Numbered from the stretch's first letter, positions 19,901-30,164 are shown. The stretch is 64,000 nt of DNA from Streptococcus sp. M334 (GCF_000187745.1 NZ_GL732492.1:1-64000), one strand, 5' to 3'. The notes: generated from the sequence alone by a model not told the origin. Made by a program: numbers and translations.

Positions 19901-21112
19901 TTCCGTAAAGAATTTGGGTTATACAAGGTGCGGGAAATCAATGACTACCACCACGCGCATGATGCCTACTTAAATGCAGTGTTGGCTAAGGCTATTCTTA
20001 AGAAATATCCTAAACTAGAGCCCGAATTCGTCTATGGTGACTATCAAAAGTACGATCTTCAGAGATACATCTCCAAATCCAGAGAGCCTAAAGAAGTCGA
20101 AAAAGCAACTCAAAAGTATTTCTTCTACTCAAACCTGTTGAACTTCTTTAAAGAAGAGGTACATTACGCAGACGGAACCATTGTAAAACGAGAGAATATC
20201 GAATACTCTAAGGATACTGGAGAAATCGCTTGGAATAAGGAAAAAGATTTCGCAACAGTTAAAAAAGTTCTTTCACTTCCGCAGGTGAATATTGTGAAGA
20301 AGACAGAGGTGCAAACAGGCGGCTTCTCTAAAGAGTCCATTCTTCCTAAAGGAAATTCTGATAAGCTAATCCCTCGAAAAACAAAGGAGATTCTTTGGGA
20401 CACTACTAAATATGGAGGATTTGATAGCCCTGTTATCGCCTACTCAATCTTGCTTATTGCCGATATCGAAAAAGGGAAAGCGAAAAAACTGAAGACCGTT
20501 AAGACTCTAGTTGGTATTACAATCATGGAAAAAGCCACCTTTGAGAAGAATCCAATTACTTTCCTTGAAAATAAAGGCTATCATAATGTCCGTAAAGAAA
20601 ACATCCTCTGCCTACCTAAGTATAGTTTGTTTGAACTGGAAAGCGGTCGCAGACGGATGCTAGCAAGTGCGAAAGAACTTCAAAAAGGCAATGAAATAGT
20701 GCTTCCAGTATATTTAACAACCTTGCTCTACCATTCTAAAAACGTCCATAAACTAGACGAGCCAGAACATTTGGAATACATCCAGAAACACCGATATGAA
20801 TTTAAAGATTTATTAAATCTTGTATCTGAGTTCTCTCAAAAATATGTCCTCGCAGATGCAAATCTAGAGAAAATCAAGAACTTATATGCAGACAATGAGC
20901 AAGCAGATATAGAAATTCTAGCAAATTCGTTTATCAATTTGTTGACTTTTACTGCTTTGGGTGCTCCTGCTGCCTTTAAATTTTTGGGCAAAGATGTTGA
21001 TCGAAAACGATACACAACTGTATCCGAAATCCTTAACGCCACCCTCATCCACCAATCCATCACTGGTCTCTACGAGACTCGGATTGACTTAAGCAAACTG
21101 GGAGAAGACTGA
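16985..21112 (+). CDS. cas9: CRISPR-associated endonuclease Cas9, type II-A
   Basis: The 1375-aa protein is close in length to SpCas9 (1368). RuvC-I has D11 ([14 protein letters not shown]), followed by the Arg-rich bridge helix near 58-82. RuvC-II has E763 (IVIEMAREN). The HNH domain has D844-H845 (YDIDHIIPQ) and N868. RuvC-III has H990 and D993 (YHHAHDAY). Near the C terminus DRKRYT carries R1340 and R1342, which align with the SpCas9 arginines that read the NGG PAM. All catalytic residues are intact. A GGAG site precedes the ATG, and the stop overlaps the cas1 start. It cuts invading DNA guided by crRNA:tracrRNA and also helps select spacers. Confidence 0.98.
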   Translation: MSNKSYSIGLDIGTNSVGWAVITDDYKVPSKKMKVLGNTDKHFIKKNLIGALLFDEGTTAEDRRLKRTARRRYTRRKNRLRYLQEIFSQEISKVDSSFFHRLDDFFLVPEDKRGSKYPIFATLVEEKEYHKKFPTIYHLRKHLADSKEKTDLRLIYLALAHMIKYRGHFLYEESFDIKNNDIQKIFSEFISIYDNTFEGKSLSGQNAQVEAIFTDKISKSTKRERVLKLFPDEKSTGLFSEFLKLIVGNQADFKKHFDLEEKAPLQFSKDTYDEDLENLLGQIGDDFADLFLVAKKLYDAILLSGILTVKDLSTKAPLSASMIERYENHQKDLAALKQFIQNNLQEKYDEVFSDQSKDGYAGYIDGKTTQEAFYKYIKNLLSKFEGADYFLDKIEREDFLKKQRTFDNGSIPHQIHLQEMNAIIRRQGEHYPFLQENKEKIEKILTFRIPYYVGPLARGNGDFAWLTRNSDQAIRPWNFEEIVDQASSAEDFINKMTNYDLYLPEEKVLPKHSLLYETFAVYNELTKVKFIAEGLTRYQFLDKKQKKDIFDTFFKAENKRKVTEKDIIHYLHNVDGYDGIELKGIEKQFNASLSTYHDLLKIIKDKAFMDDSKNEEILENIIHTLTIFEDREMIKQRLAQYDSLFDEKVIKALTRRHYTGWGKLSAKLINGIRDKKSGKTILDYLIDDGEINRNFMQLIHDDGLSFKEIIQKAQVFGKTNDVKQVVQELPGSPAIKKGILQSIKIVDELVKVMGHAPESIVIEMARENQTTARGKKNSQQRYKRIEDSLKNLASGLDSNILKENPTDNIQLQNDRLFLYYLQNGRDMYTGKPLEINQLSNYDIDHIIPQAFIKDDSLDNRVLTSSKDNRGKSDNVPSLEVVEKMKAFWQQLLDSKLISERKFNNLTKAERERGGLNELDKVGFIKRQLVETRQITKHVAQFLDARFNKEVTEKDKKNRNVKIITLKSNLVSNFRKEFGLYKVREINDYHHAHDAYLNAVLAKAILKKYPKLEPEFVYGDYQKYDLQRYISKSREPKEVEKATQKYFFYSNLLNFFKEEVHYADGTIVKRENIEYSKDTGEIAWNKEKDFATVKKVLSLPQVNIVKKTEVQTGGFSKESILPKGNSDKLIPRKTKEILWDTTKYGGFDSPVIAYSILLIADIEKGKAKKLKTVKTLVGITIMEKATFEKNPITFLENKGYHNVRKENILCLPKYSLFELESGRRRMLASAKELQKGNEIVLPVYLTTLLYHSKNVHKLDEPEHLEYIQKHRYEFKDLLNLVSEFSQKYVLADANLEKIKNLYADNEQADIEILANSFINLLTFTALGAPAAFKFLGKDVDRKRYTTVSEILNATLIHQSITGLYETRIDLSKLGED

Positions 21113-21978
21113 TGGGATGGAGAACCGTTATAGTCAATACACACTCTAAACTCTCCTACAAGAACAAGCACTTGATTTTTAAAGATGCCTCTCGGACAGA
21201 GTTGATTCACCTGTCCGAGGTGGACATCCTACTTTTGGAGACGACAGATATTGTTCTCTCTACCATGTTGATTAAACGCTTGGTAGATGAAAATATTCTA
21301 GTCATCTTTTGTGATGATAAACGCTTGCCAACGGCATACTTAATGCCCTATTATGGTCGACACGATTCCAGTTTACAACTCTCTCGTCAAATTGCTTGGA
21401 ATGAAGATGTAAAGGCGGAAATCTGGACAACCATCATTGCACAAAAGATTCTCAATCAGGCTTTTTATCTGGGGAGTTGTGGTTTTCTGGAAAAGAGCCA
21501 GTCCGTCATCGATCTCTATCATGGGTTGGATTTCTTTGATCCTAGTAACCGTGAGGGACACGCAGCTCGTATTTATTTCAACACCTTGTTTGGAAATGAT
21601 TTTAGTCGTGAGCAAGATAGTGATGTCAATGCTGCCTTGGACTATGGCTACACCTTAATTTTGAGTATGTTTGCGCGTGAGATTGTTTTGTCTGGTTGCA
21701 TGACTCAGTTTGGCTTGAAACATACCAATCAGTTTAATCAATTCAACCTAGCTAGTGATATTATGGAGCCTTTCCGTCCGATTATTGACAGAATTGTCTA
21801 TGAAAATCGAAACAGTTCTTTTGTCAAAATCAAACGAGAACTTTTTACTATTTTCTCAAATACCTTTCACTACAATGGTAAAGATATGTACCTGTCCAAT
21901 ATCATCAGTGACTATACTAAGAAAGTCATCCAAGCTCTCAATCAACCTGAGAAAGGAGTTCCTGAGTTTAGGATATGA
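21112..21978 (+). CDS. cas1: CRISPR integrase Cas1 (type II-A)
   Basis: A 288-aa spacer-integration nuclease. The likely metal ligands are visible: Glu in [12 protein letters not shown] near residue 147, His in GLKHTNQFN near 203, and a Glu in [10 protein letters not shown] near 220. The start overlaps the cas9 stop (TGATG), so the two are translationally coupled. It acts with Cas2, Csn2 and Cas9 to insert new spacers at the leader end. Confidence 0.97.
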   Translation: MGWRTVIVNTHSKLSYKNKHLIFKDASRTELIHLSEVDILLLETTDIVLSTMLIKRLVDENILVIFCDDKRLPTAYLMPYYGRHDSSLQLSRQIAWNEDVKAEIWTTIIAQKILNQAFYLGSCGFLEKSQSVIDLYHGLDFFDPSNREGHAARIYFNTLFGNDFSREQDSDVNAALDYGYTLILSMFAREIVLSGCMTQFGLKHTNQFNQFNLASDIMEPFRPIIDRIVYENRNSSFVKIKRELFTIFSNTFHYNGKDMYLSNIISDYTKKVIQALNQPEKGVPEFRI

Positions 21979-22319
21979 GTTATCGATATATGCGTATGAT
22001 TTTAATGTTTGATATGCCAGTTGATACCGTAGAGGAACGCAAGGCCTATCGGAGATTTCGGAAGTTCCTCATAGATGAGGGATTTATCATGCACCAATTC
22101 TCCATCTATAGCAAGCTCTTGCTCAATAACTCTGCTAATAACGCCATGATTGAGCGACTCAAGACTCATAACCCTAAAAAAGGGAATATTACTCTCTTAA
22201 CCGTTACAGAAAAGCAGTTTTCTCGCATGATTTACTTAAATGGCGAGCGAAATACCAGCGTAGCAAACTCCGACGCACGCTTGGTCTTTCTGGGAGAGGA
22301 GCCTAGAGATGAAGATTAA
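21975..22319 (+). CDS. cas2: CRISPR-associated protein Cas2
   Basis: The 114-aa product has the ferredoxin-like Cas2 fold opening with [16 protein letters not shown], whose Asp is the conserved acidic residue. It forms the dimeric core of the Cas1-Cas2 integrase. It overlaps cas1 by 4 bp (ATGA) and csn2 by 11 bp, so it is part of the same operon. Confidence 0.97.
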   Translation: MSYRYMRMILMFDMPVDTVEERKAYRRFRKFLIDEGFIMHQFSIYSKLLLNNSANNAMIERLKTHNPKKGNITLLTVTEKQFSRMIYLNGERNTSVANSDARLVFLGEEPRDED

Positions 22320-22971
22320 TTTCCCACTATTGGATGAACCATTAACTATTGAAAATGCAACTTTTTTAGTGTTGGAAGACCAGTTTACCTTTTCAACTAT
22401 AGTCAAGCAATTCTACCAGTACACTGATGATGGAGAGTTGAAGTTGTTTGATAGAAATCTAAAAGCTCTGAAAGAATCCGAGTTACTAGTGATAACGGAT
22501 GTCTTAGGATACAATCTCAACTCACCTGCCATGCTCAAGCTGATACATGCTGATTTAGAAAATCAACTCAATGACAAGCCCGAAGTCAAGTCCATGATTG
22601 AAAAGTTGGTTGCTACGATTACAGAATTGCTGGCATTTGAGTGTTTGGAAAACGAGTTAGACCTAGAGTATGATGAAATTACCATTCTAGAGTTAATAGA
22701 TGCACTTGGTGTCAAAGTCGAAACCCTTAGTGATACACCTTTTGAAAAGATGCTAGAAATTGTCCAGATTTTTAAATATCTTTCTAAAAAGAAACTCCTT
22801 GTTTTCATCAATGCATCCGCCTATCTATCAAAGGATGAGTTAGTAAATTTGATAGAGTATGTCCAACTCAATCAACTGTCCGTCTTGTTTGTTGAGCCTC
22901 GGAAAATCTATGATTTTCCGCAGTATGTATTGGATCAAGACTATTTCTTGAACCCCGAAAATATGGTATAA
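22309..22971 (+). CDS. csn2: CRISPR-associated protein Csn2
   Basis: A 220-aa type II-A marker protein. Csn2 forms tetrameric rings that bind free DNA ends during spacer acquisition. The family pattern is visible in the N-terminal [18 protein letters not shown] and the C-terminal [14 protein letters not shown]. The stop codon lies inside the -10 box of the predicted array promoter. Confidence 0.95.
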   Translation: MKINFPLLDEPLTIENATFLVLEDQFTFSTIVKQFYQYTDDGELKLFDRNLKALKESELLVITDVLGYNLNSPAMLKLIHADLENQLNDKPEVKSMIEKLVATITELLAFECLENELDLEYDEITILELIDALGVKVETLSDTPFEKMLEIVQIFKYLSKKKLLVFINASAYLSKDELVNLIEYVQLNQLSVLFVEPRKIYDFPQYVLDQDYFLNPENMV

Positions 22972-23061
22972 TAAAAGTAACAATTGGGACCTAGCGAACT
23001 GAAGTCTAGCTGGGACGAATGGCGCGATTACGAAATTTCGTGAGTAAAATTTTTCTACGAG
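22964..23061 (+). promoter_or_regulatory. CRISPR leader with extended -10 promoter and leader-anchoring sequence
   Basis: TGG-TATAAT (22964-22972) overlaps the csn2 stop and would start the pre-crRNA about 80 nt before the first repeat. The leader contains the perfect 12-bp palindrome ACGAAATTTCGT (23030-23041) and ends in CTACGAG directly against the repeat. CTACGAG matches the leader-anchoring motif known for one group of II-A systems, which directs Cas1-Cas2 insertion. Confidence 0.8.
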
Positions 23062-23295
23062 GTTTTAGAGCTGTGTTGTTTCGAATGGTTCCAAAACGCA
23101 GGAAGCATATTTTAGAGGCATGCATGAGTTTTAGAGCTGTGTTGTTTCGAATGGTTCCAAAACGTAACACCTAATTACCAGATGAACATCACAGTTTTAG
23201 AGCTGTGTTGTTTCGAATGGTTCCAAAACGGGTAAAAGGGCAAGTAAACAGATTAAAGGGTTTTAGAGCTGTGTTGTTTCGAATGGTTCCAAATC
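23062..23295 (+). CRISPR. Type II-A CRISPR array, 4 repeats and 3 spacers
   Basis: The 36-bp repeats begin GTTTTAGAGCTGTG and end TTCCAAAAC, at 23062-23097, 23128-23163, 23194-23229 and 23260-23295. The three spacers are all exactly 30 bp (23098-23127, 23164-23193, 23230-23259) and unrelated to each other. The last repeat ends CCAAATC instead of CCAAAAC, the usual decay of a leader-distal repeat. The array is on the same strand as the cas genes. Confidence 0.98.
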
Positions 23296-23299
23296 ACAT

Positions 23300-23332
23300 T
23301 AAAAGCTACTCATTTTTTAAGTAGCTTTTTTC
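23300..23332 (+). terminator. Terminator after the CRISPR array
   Basis: AAAAGCTACT and AGTAGCTTTTTT form a hairpin with T run 5 bp after the last repeat. A-rich flanks allow it to serve the convergent rhomboid gene as well. Confidence 0.85.
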
Positions 23333-23356
23333 TTATTCAAGTTTATATATTAGTCG

Positions 23357-24034
23357 TCACAATCCCATTCCCTTGTAGAGAAGCAAGACTGCAAGTCCTA
23401 CGAACAACACTGCCGCTACCAGTCTCTGACTAGCACTATACATCCGTCTTTCTCCTCGAACTGGAAAGATAATTGCTAGCAATGCTCCACCAACTGCACC
23501 ACCGATATGGCCTGCTAGGCTGATGCCAGGAATCAGAACACTTCCAATAATGTTAACCACAAAAAGTGTCAAATAGGATTGCCCCAACTGCTGGATATAA
23601 GGATTACGCGTAGCATAGCGAAGAACAATAATCGCAGCAAATACCCCATAGAGAGAAGTCGAGGCTCCTGCTGCTAAGGATTTGGGACTAAATACAAAAA
23701 CAAAGAGATTGCCCATCATTCCAGATAATAGATAGAGAAAGAAAAACTTCTTGGATCCGAAAATCTCCTCTACTTGCCTACCAAGATAATAGAGGGAAAG
23801 CATATTGACAATGAAATGTTCCCACCCAATATGAACAAAAATGGCAGAGAAGAGACGCCAAGTCTGCTCAGGAAAGAGCCGAATAGCAGGGCCATACATG
23901 GCTCCAAATCGAAATAGGGTGTCTGCCCTGTCAAAGTTTCCGCCTGTAGTGACCAGCATTAGTAGAAACACCAAGGCCGTCACTAAGAGGAAAAAACTCG
24001 TCACAGGGTAACGTCTATCAAAGATTTCCTTCAT
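23357..24034 (-). CDS. Rhomboid family intramembrane serine protease
   Basis: The 225-aa, six- to seven-helix membrane protein has the rhomboid Ser-His dyad: S125 in GASTSLYG and H176 in AGHIGGAVGG. The WEHFIVNML segment with conserved His and Asn is in an earlier helix. It cleaves membrane proteins within the bilayer; the substrate is unknown. I chose the ATG with GGAGG 9 bp upstream. It overlaps the end of the cyclo-ligase gene, so they are coupled. Confidence 0.9.
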   Translation of the reverse strand: MKEIFDRRYPVTSFFLLVTALVFLLMLVTTGGNFDRADTLFRFGAMYGPAIRLFPEQTWRLFSAIFVHIGWEHFIVNMLSLYYLGRQVEEIFGSKKFFFLYLLSGMMGNLFVFVFSPKSLAAGASTSLYGVFAAIIVLRYATRNPYIQQLGQSYLTLFVVNIIGSVLIPGISLAGHIGGAVGGALLAIIFPVRGERRMYSASQRLVAAVLFVGLAVLLLYKGMGL

Positions 24035-24557
24035 CAATCAGAACCTCCTGAACAGAAATATCATGATTTTCAGGGATAAAGTCCTGAACTTGACTAGAAT
24101 AAACCGCACTCAATGTATGACCAGTAAAATGTTCCAGATAGCGGTCATAGTAACCTCCACCGTAGCCAATACGATATCCTTCCGTCGTAAAAACCAGCCC
24201 AGGAACATGAATCAAATCAATCTGAGAGGCATCTACTACTTCCAAATCTCCTTGTGGCTCCAGTAAACCAAAGGAAGTTTTCACCAATTGCTGCGGATCA
24301 TAGACCACAAAGTCCATGCGACCTTTGGGATAGGTTTTAGGTATCAGAACCTTCTTGCCGTCCTTCAGCGCCTGCTCAATCAATCCCTGCGTTTGAAATT
24401 CGTGCGGAAAAGAGAGATAGGTTGCGATGATTTTAGCTTCTTGGTAAAAGGGGTGTTGTAACAATCGCTCGGTTAAAGCTTGGTCTATAGCCTGTTTTTG
24501 TTCTTGAGATAAAGCCTTCATTTCTTGCAAGACTTGCTTGCGTAATTCCGATTTCAT
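24018..24557 (-). CDS. 5-formyltetrahydrofolate cyclo-ligase
   Basis: The 179-aa product has the family pattern: N-terminal K/R-rich helix, ATYLSFPHEFQT, the ATP loop GYRIGYGGGYYDRYL, and VPGLVFTTEGYRIG. It converts 5-formyl-THF to 5,10-methenyl-THF with ATP. The ATG after GAGGG is preferred over an upstream TTG. It is in an operon with dapL and the rhomboid gene. Confidence 0.92.
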   Translation of the reverse strand: MKSELRKQVLQEMKALSQEQKQAIDQALTERLLQHPFYQEAKIIATYLSFPHEFQTQGLIEQALKDGKKVLIPKTYPKGRMDFVVYDPQQLVKTSFGLLEPQGDLEVVDASQIDLIHVPGLVFTTEGYRIGYGGGYYDRYLEHFTGHTLSAVYSSQVQDFIPENHDISVQEVLIDEGNL

Positions 24558-24568
24558 AGACAAACCCT

Positions 24569-25699
24569 CTACTCTGTTGCCTTCTTTTTCAGGAAACTAG
24601 AGACCGCATCCACCCCAATATCTAAGGCTTCTTCCTTAGGACTCATCTGAGGGTGATGAAGAGCGTAGGGACTATCTATCCCTAGCCAAAACATAACGCC
24701 ATCAACTTTTGAAAGGAGATAACCAAAGTCCTCGCCTGTCATAGCAGGTTCGATATCAATCAACTCAATTCCCTCTTTTTCTTCAAAGAAGTCCATCAGT
24801 TCACGCGCCAAGGCTGGATTATTCTCAACAGGTAGGTAGCCACCTTGTTTGAGTTCGACTTCAACTTCCATATCAAAGGCAGCTGCAACTCCTTCTGCAA
24901 CTGTCTTGACCCTCTTTTGTACCAAGAGGCTCATGTCTTGAGTCAAGGCGCGAATAGTTCCATGTAAAAAGGCTGTGTCTGTGATGACATTGTTGGTTGT
25001 TCCAGCCTGAAAAACGCCAAAGGTCACCACTGCTCCCTCGATTGGGTTAACATTGCGGCTGACAACTGACTGCACCTGGGTCACAAAGTAACTAGCGGCC
25101 ACCAAGGCGTCATTGGCTTCATGCGGAAAGGCTGCGTGCCCACCTTTACCTTTAAAACGAATCTTCACCTCACAAGTCCCTGCAAAGAGTGTATGAGTAT
25201 TAGTCGCAATCTGACCGACTTTCAGATCTGGTCGAACATGGAGACCATAAAACTGGTCTGGTAACCAGTCCCCAAAAGCACCATCTTCATACATGAGCAT
25301 GCCACCAGCTTCATTCTCCTCAGCGGGCTGAAATAAGAAAAGCAGATTATTCTTGGGTTGTTCCTCAAGGGCGCGCTCGAGGCAGCCCAAAGCAATAGTC
25401 ATATGAAAATCATGGCCACAAGCATGCATACGACCTTGGTGCTGAGAAGCGAAAGGAAATCCTGTTTGTTCAACGATAGGCAGACCATCAATATCTGTCC
25501 GCCAACCAATGGTCTGCTCTGGCTGACTTCCCTGCAAATAGACCAAAATACCTGTCCGCCAAGTACGAACTTGAACAAAGTCCTTGCCCGCAGTCAATTT
25601 CTCAATCACATCCAGCAAATAAGCATGAGTCTTGAACTCCTCCAAGCCAATCTCTGGAATCTGGTGTAAATCTCGTCTAGTCTGAATCAAATCTAACAT
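24569..25699 (-). CDS. dapL: N-acetyldiaminopimelate deacetylase (M20 peptidase family)
   Basis: A 376-aa M20 amidohydrolase with [22 protein letters not shown] (metal ligands), PAEENEAGG and GEDFGYLL. The upstream neighbour is the matching N-acetyltransferase (DapH), so the substrate is most likely N-acetyl-LL-diaminopimelate in the acetylase branch of lysine synthesis. The general family also contains amino-acid amidohydrolases, so the context decides. An AGGAGG site precedes the ATG. Confidence 0.88.
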   Translation of the reverse strand: MLDLIQTRRDLHQIPEIGLEEFKTHAYLLDVIEKLTAGKDFVQVRTWRTGILVYLQGSQPEQTIGWRTDIDGLPIVEQTGFPFASQHQGRMHACGHDFHMTIALGCLERALEEQPKNNLLFLFQPAEENEAGGMLMYEDGAFGDWLPDQFYGLHVRPDLKVGQIATNTHTLFAGTCEVKIRFKGKGGHAAFPHEANDALVAASYFVTQVQSVVSRNVNPIEGAVVTFGVFQAGTTNNVITDTAFLHGTIRALTQDMSLLVQKRVKTVAEGVAAAFDMEVEVELKQGGYLPVENNPALARELMDFFEEKEGIELIDIEPAMTGEDFGYLLSKVDGVMFWLGIDSPYALHHPQMSPKEEALDIGVDAVSSFLKKKATE

Positions 25700-25766
25700 C
25701 TATCTGTCCTCCTATATAGCAGAAAGAGGCTGGAAAAAGAGTTCCGCCTCTATTTTTCTTTTAGAA

Positions 25767-26465
25767 TTACAAGGTACGAAGCGCATCCTCTAGCGCTGTT
25801 TTTTGTTGGGTTTGGGCATCAATCTCTTTGATAATACGAGCCGGAACGCCTGCTACTACCACGTTTTCTGGGACATCTTGGGTAACAATAGCTCCTGCTG
25901 CAACAACTGAACCACTACCGATTTGGACTCCTTCGATAACTACTGCATTGGCACCGATGAGAACATTGTCTCCAACACGGACTGGTTCTGCGCTAGCTGG
26001 CTCAATCACACCTGCAAGAACCGCACCTGCACCAACGTGACTGTTTTTCCCAACGATGGCACGCCCACCAAGGATAGCACCCATATCAATCATAGTTCCT
26101 GCACCAATTTCAGCACCGATATTGATAACAGCTCCCATCATGATAACAGCATTGTCACCAATTTCAACCTGGTCACGGATAATCGCACCTGGCTCAATAC
26201 GAGCGTTGATAGCACGTTTATCTAGCAAGGGAACTGCAGAATTACGAGCATCTTGCTCAACAACATAGTCTTGATTTTCTACCAAGCCATCGAGAAGAGG
26301 AGCTACGTCCTTCCAGTCTCCAAATAGGACATTCCCTAGTTTAACAACAGAGCTTGGTACAGCAGTTGCAAGTTGTCCCTCAAAGGTTACTTTCACACTG
26401 GTTTTCTTTTCAGCATTGGCGATAAATTGGATAATTTCTTGAGCATTCATTTTTGTAGCAGTCAT
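25767..26465 (-). CDS. dapH: Tetrahydrodipicolinate N-acetyltransferase
   Basis: The 232-aa product has an N-terminal cap followed by a left-handed beta-helix of hexapeptide repeats (for example [39 protein letters not shown]). It acetylates tetrahydrodipicolinate in the DAP/lysine pathway. A GGAGG site lies 5 bp before the ATG. A 36-bp hairpin downstream (around 25727-25758) may tune read-through to dapL. A transcribed leader with its own terminator lies upstream. Confidence 0.93.
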   Translation of the reverse strand: MTATKMNAQEIIQFIANAEKKTSVKVTFEGQLATAVPSSVVKLGNVLFGDWKDVAPLLDGLVENQDYVVEQDARNSAVPLLDKRAINARIEPGAIIRDQVEIGDNAVIMMGAVINIGAEIGAGTMIDMGAILGGRAIVGKNSHVGAGAVLAGVIEPASAEPVRVGDNVLIGANAVVIEGVQIGSGSVVAAGAIVTQDVPENVVVAGVPARIIKEIDAQTQQKTALEDALRTL

Positions 26466-26504
26466 AGGCGCCTCCTAGTTCATTTTAATGATACCTATTC
26501 TACC

Positions 26505-26652
26505 AAAAAAGGCCTCAAATTTGAAGCCTTTTTGTTTGTTTTTAGGGATGATTTTTAGGGATGTGAGATAAAAGGTGCTGTCGGTAAAAGTAAGTCCCTA
26601 CCGATACAACCTAAAAACACTCTTCACAACTATCTCCCCGTGTTTTATTGAC
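26505..26652 (-). ncRNA. Candidate small RNA or regulatory leader upstream of dapH
   Basis: On the minus strand a predicted start at about 26652 leads into roughly 150 nt without an ORF. It can form AACAC/GTGTT and TCGGTA/TACCGA stems, and the tandem words ATCCCTAAAAA/ATCATCCCTAAAAA occur in it. It ends at an intrinsic terminator (AAGGCTTCAAATTTGAGGCCTT then T6) 40 nt before the dapH start. A second extended -10 (TGG-TAGAAT) lies after that terminator. It could be an independent sRNA or an attenuating leader; the family is not recognised. Confidence 0.55.
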
Positions 26653-26658
26653 TATTCT

Positions 26659-26667
26659 AGTATAACA
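26659..26667 (-). promoter_or_regulatory. Extended -10 promoter of the candidate RNA
   Basis: Minus-strand TGT-TATACT. No good -35 is visible at the usual distance. Confidence 0.5.
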
Positions 26668-26693
26668 GACTTTTAGAATTAAGAAAAGACTTT

Positions 26694-27605
26694 TTATTTA
26701 CTTTCTTTCGCTTCTTCTATCGATAGGAAAATCATAGGCAAAATAATCAGGGCCATAGCTAGAAGAAGGGACCAATCCACTACCAATCCTAAAAATAAAA
26801 CACTCAAGAGAGCCGAAGAGAGAGGTTCACTGGCACTGATAACGGAAACCACCAAAGGAGAAACCAAGGACACAGCCTTCATGGAAATAAAAAAAGCAAA
26901 AGCCGTTCCAAAGAAAGCGATAATGAGACAAATCAAAATACTCCAAATATCAGGAGTAAAGGAAAGCTGATAAACCGGCGAGAGAACATTACTAAACAAA
27001 CCTGCCAAAATCATCCCCCATCCAACCGTGGGAACAAAACCATAGCGCTTAGCAAAAGGCTGAGGTAGAATAACATTAAACATAACACCCATGGCACTCA
27101 GCAGACCTGTTATAAGAGCTAGCGGCGTCATGGATAACTGAGAGAGATCTCCCTTTGTCGCCATCAAGCAAACACCCAGCATGGCAACCAAAACATAGAA
27201 AATAGCGCTTTTTGACGCTCGTTTTTGATAAACCAAGCGATTGTAAAAGAGGATAAAGACTGGACTGATAAACTGTAAAATAGTTGCTGTCGCTGCATTT
27301 GAGTATTCTACGCAGAGATAGAAAAAATACTGAACTGAAAAAATCCCCAAAATAGCATAGGCCAAAAAGGGCAGGTAATTTTTCTTGTCTCGCCAGATAT
27401 CTAACACTTGTGACTTTAATTGCATTGCAGACCAAATGAGTACAAGACTTCCTGCCAATGTCAAACGCATAGAGGTAATCCAACCCGAAGACACCTGGTA
27501 ATGGGTAAAAAAATATTCTCCTAAAATTCCACAGATGCCCCAGATTAAGCCGGATAGGAGCGAATAAATGGTTCCTTTAACAATCTTTTTCTGATACTGA
27601 TTCAT
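26694..27605 (-). CDS. EamA/DMT-family transporter
   Basis: About 303 aa with ten predicted membrane helices in two homologous EamA halves. Each half starts with a helix and a conserved region such as SGLIWGICGILGEYF and AMGVMFNVILP. The substrate is unknown (drug or metabolite export or import). The ATG is only 6 nt after an extended -10 (TGT-TACAAT), so the mRNA may be leaderless. An upstream in-frame ATG lies inside the pbp1b terminator and is unlikely. Confidence 0.82.
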   Translation of the reverse strand: MNQYQKKIVKGTIYSLLSGLIWGICGILGEYFFTHYQVSSGWITSMRLTLAGSLVLIWSAMQLKSQVLDIWRDKKNYLPFLAYAILGIFSVQYFFYLCVEYSNAATATILQFISPVFILFYNRLVYQKRASKSAIFYVLVAMLGVCLMATKGDLSQLSMTPLALITGLLSAMGVMFNVILPQPFAKRYGFVPTVGWGMILAGLFSNVLSPVYQLSFTPDIWSILICLIIAFFGTAFAFFISMKAVSLVSPLVVSVISASEPLSSALLSVLFLGLVVDWSLLLAMALIILPMIFLSIEEAKESK

Positions 27606-27632
27606 ACCTTTATTGTAACACGAAAGGACAAA

Positions 27633-27662
27633 AGAAAAAAGTGGCAATCAATACCACTTTCC
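27633..27662 (-). terminator. Terminator of pbp1b
   Basis: AAAGTGG and CCACTTTTTT on the minus strand form a stem with T run right after the pbp1b stop codon. Confidence 0.85.
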
Positions 27663-30136
27663 TATCTTCTACTATTTGGTTGTGTAGATGATGAACTTGA
27701 TGTACTGCTAGAGCTATCACTTGAACTGCTACTTGAACTAGTGCTTGAGCTGGAAGGAGTTGGTAGTGTGCTAACGATACTTGACCAAGCATTCTGATAA
27801 TCTGACTCACTTCCTCCAATAGCAAAGTGATAGCTGGTCATAGGAGCTCCCGCCTTGTTAGCCCAATAGCTCGTTACAGTAGAACCTGAAAGATCCACCG
27901 TTTTTCCATTAACGGATACTTGCCCCGGCTTCTGTCCTGTAGATCTGAGGACCTGAGATTGAGTCACACTAGAATCAAGATTAAAGCGTTCATTGCCCCA
28001 AACACCAGGATCTGCCTCTTGGATAGCATTGACCAAGTGAGCCATATAATTGGCATTTCGATAATGCCCAGCTCCCTTAGCCATTGGGCGATTGTCATCA
28101 TGACCTAGCCAACCACCTAGAGTCAATCTTGGTGTTGACAGCATGAGCCACATATTTTCATCTTCATTGGTTGTCCCAGTCTTACCAATCCAGTCTGCAC
28201 GAGCTAAGTTTGAATTAATAGCAACCAAGTCTGTTTGGAAACTTGAAGTGATTCGAGATGAAATCACCTCACGAAGCAAACTCTGCATAATCGTTGCTGT
28301 TGCCTTCGAGTACACTTGAACTGGTTTGTCTTGGAATTCATAGATTACTCTACCATCAGATGATTCAATCTTAGAAATCACATGTTTCTGATGGTAGACA
28401 CCATTGTTAGCTATGGTCTGATAACCGTTGGTATGCTGTGCAACTGTGACTTCAATACCACCGCCCATAGGCAGACTTTCGATACCATACTCTGGAATCT
28501 CATAACCCATTTTCTCCATGTAACCCTTGACATCCACACCCTTCTCACGAAGCATGCGATAAGTCCAATAGGCTGGGATATTCCACGAATAATTCAAGGC
28601 TTCTCCCAAAGTCATCATGCCTGTACCTGGACTGTTCACATACATGATAGGATTGCCATTAGAGAATTTTGTCGGATAATTGGACAAGATACTAGCACTT
28701 CCCATCAAACCTTGGTCAATGGCAATACCGTAGGCCAGCAAAGGTTTGGTTGTAGAGGCAGGAGAACGCTTGGTATCAAAGGCGTGATTGTTTTGGTTTA
28801 TCTGGTAATTACGACCACCAACAAATCCTAGAACAGCCCCCGTTTTATTGTCCATCAAAACATTCCCTACTTCAGGCTGCCCAGTCGCATCATCTACCAA
28901 ACGACCGTAGTTAGCAACTGCATTTTGCATGGCGTTATGGATTTTTTTATTGATCGTTGTAGTAATTTTATAGCCGCCAGTACTTAGTTCCTGCTCAGCT
29001 CGCTCATGATAAGCCTTTTGAATCGCTTCCTTTTTCAACTCCTGACTAGAGACATTGTCCTGTTGAACTAAATAATCATACATCCGATCTGTCGCTTCAG
29101 ACATAGCCGTAAAGTAAAGGTAATCTCTTGAAACAGCATTGACAGTTCCCGATGGCAAGAAGTCTTGTTTGAGATTATAATCCTTGTACTGGTCGTATTC
29201 TTCCTGAGTCAGAGCACCCGTACGGTACATGTTGTAAAGAACGTCCTTGGCTCGTTTCAAACCAAGTTCTAAGTCCGCATCACTCTTTAACTCTCCAGTA
29301 TTTTCATAAGGGGAATAAGTAATCGGACTCTGTGGCAAACCTGCTAGGAAAGCGGCTTGGGGAATGCTCAACTTGTTGGCATCGATACCGAAAATCCCTT
29401 CAGCAGCTTGCTGGGCACCTGCAATATTCTGTCCTTTATGATTTCGACCAAAGGGAGCAACATTGAGATAGGTGGTCAAGATTTCATCCTTGCTCATGCT
29501 ACGTTCCAAGGCAAGGGCATCGACAATTTCTGTAGCCTTACGAGCCAAAGTCGGAGCATCTCCGACTACTTGTTGCTTGATTAATTGTTGGGTCAAGGTC
29601 GAACCCCCGCTAGATGAGCCCAAACCTGCAAAGGTTCCCAAAGTAGCCCGAATCACAGCTTTTGGCACAACACCTTTATGTTCAAGAAAATGTTCGTCCT
29701 CAGTTGCAACGATAGCCTTTTTGAGATTGTCCGATATTTCCTCAGATGAGACAGAAGTTCTCAATAAGTCACTCTCGATAGAAGCAATAACACTCCCATC
29801 TGCATAAACAATTTCTGAGATGGAAGAAATATTTTTAACCTGCTTGACCAAATCCTCCGCTGGCGGAACCTTAGCTTTATCAAACAAAGCAACCCCATAA
29901 CCAAGAGCTACACCAGCACCAAAAAGCCCACCGATAAAACCTAGAATAAAGAGAGTATTCAAAATTCCCTTGATAGCAGCTAAAACGCTCCCTAAGATAG
30001 GCAGAATTTTCCCACCTGTTCCATCCGACTTCTTCTCTTCTGAGACTTTCTCTGATTTTCTATGATTTATTTTTAATTTTACTAGCTGGAAAAATTCCAG
30101 CATTTTTTGTTTTAATTCATTTAATTGATTTTGCAT
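27662..30136 (-). CDS. pbp1b: Class A penicillin-binding protein 1b
   Basis: An 824-aa bifunctional cell-wall synthase. The cytoplasmic N terminus is followed by one membrane helix around residues 45-85. The GT51 glycosyltransferase has [12 protein letters not shown] (E146, E148). The transpeptidase has STTK (S461-K464), SWN (517-519) and KTGT (652-654). The C terminus is a low-complexity Ser/Thr tail. It polymerises and cross-links peptidoglycan. I chose the ATG preceded by GAGG over an upstream GTG. It diverges from tyrS. Confidence 0.95.
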   Translation of the reverse strand: MQNQLNELKQKMLEFFQLVKLKINHRKSEKVSEEKKSDGTGGKILPILGSVLAAIKGILNTLFILGFIGGLFGAGVALGYGVALFDKAKVPPAEDLVKQVKNISSISEIVYADGSVIASIESDLLRTSVSSEEISDNLKKAIVATEDEHFLEHKGVVPKAVIRATLGTFAGLGSSSGGSTLTQQLIKQQVVGDAPTLARKATEIVDALALERSMSKDEILTTYLNVAPFGRNHKGQNIAGAQQAAEGIFGIDANKLSIPQAAFLAGLPQSPITYSPYENTGELKSDADLELGLKRAKDVLYNMYRTGALTQEEYDQYKDYNLKQDFLPSGTVNAVSRDYLYFTAMSEATDRMYDYLVQQDNVSSQELKKEAIQKAYHERAEQELSTGGYKITTTINKKIHNAMQNAVANYGRLVDDATGQPEVGNVLMDNKTGAVLGFVGGRNYQINQNNHAFDTKRSPASTTKPLLAYGIAIDQGLMGSASILSNYPTKFSNGNPIMYVNSPGTGMMTLGEALNYSWNIPAYWTYRMLREKGVDVKGYMEKMGYEIPEYGIESLPMGGGIEVTVAQHTNGYQTIANNGVYHQKHVISKIESSDGRVIYEFQDKPVQVYSKATATIMQSLLREVISSRITSSFQTDLVAINSNLARADWIGKTGTTNEDENMWLMLSTPRLTLGGWLGHDDNRPMAKGAGHYRNANYMAHLVNAIQEADPGVWGNERFNLDSSVTQSQVLRSTGQKPGQVSVNGKTVDLSGSTVTSYWANKAGAPMTSYHFAIGGSESDYQNAWSSIVSTLPTPSSSSTSSSSSSSDSSSSTSSSSSTQPNSRR

Positions 30137-30155
30137 GGATTTCCTCACTCTATCT

Positions 30156-30164
30156 ATTATACCA
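30156..30164 (-). promoter_or_regulatory. Extended -10 promoter of pbp1b
   Basis: Minus-strand TGG-TATAAT, about 20 bp before the start codon; the -35 region is weak. Confidence 0.55.

Noticed and set aside
23098..23259. Self-targeting spacers
   Set aside because: The best match noticed in the window is about 10 nt (AGAGGCATGC near 57.75 kb), well within chance.
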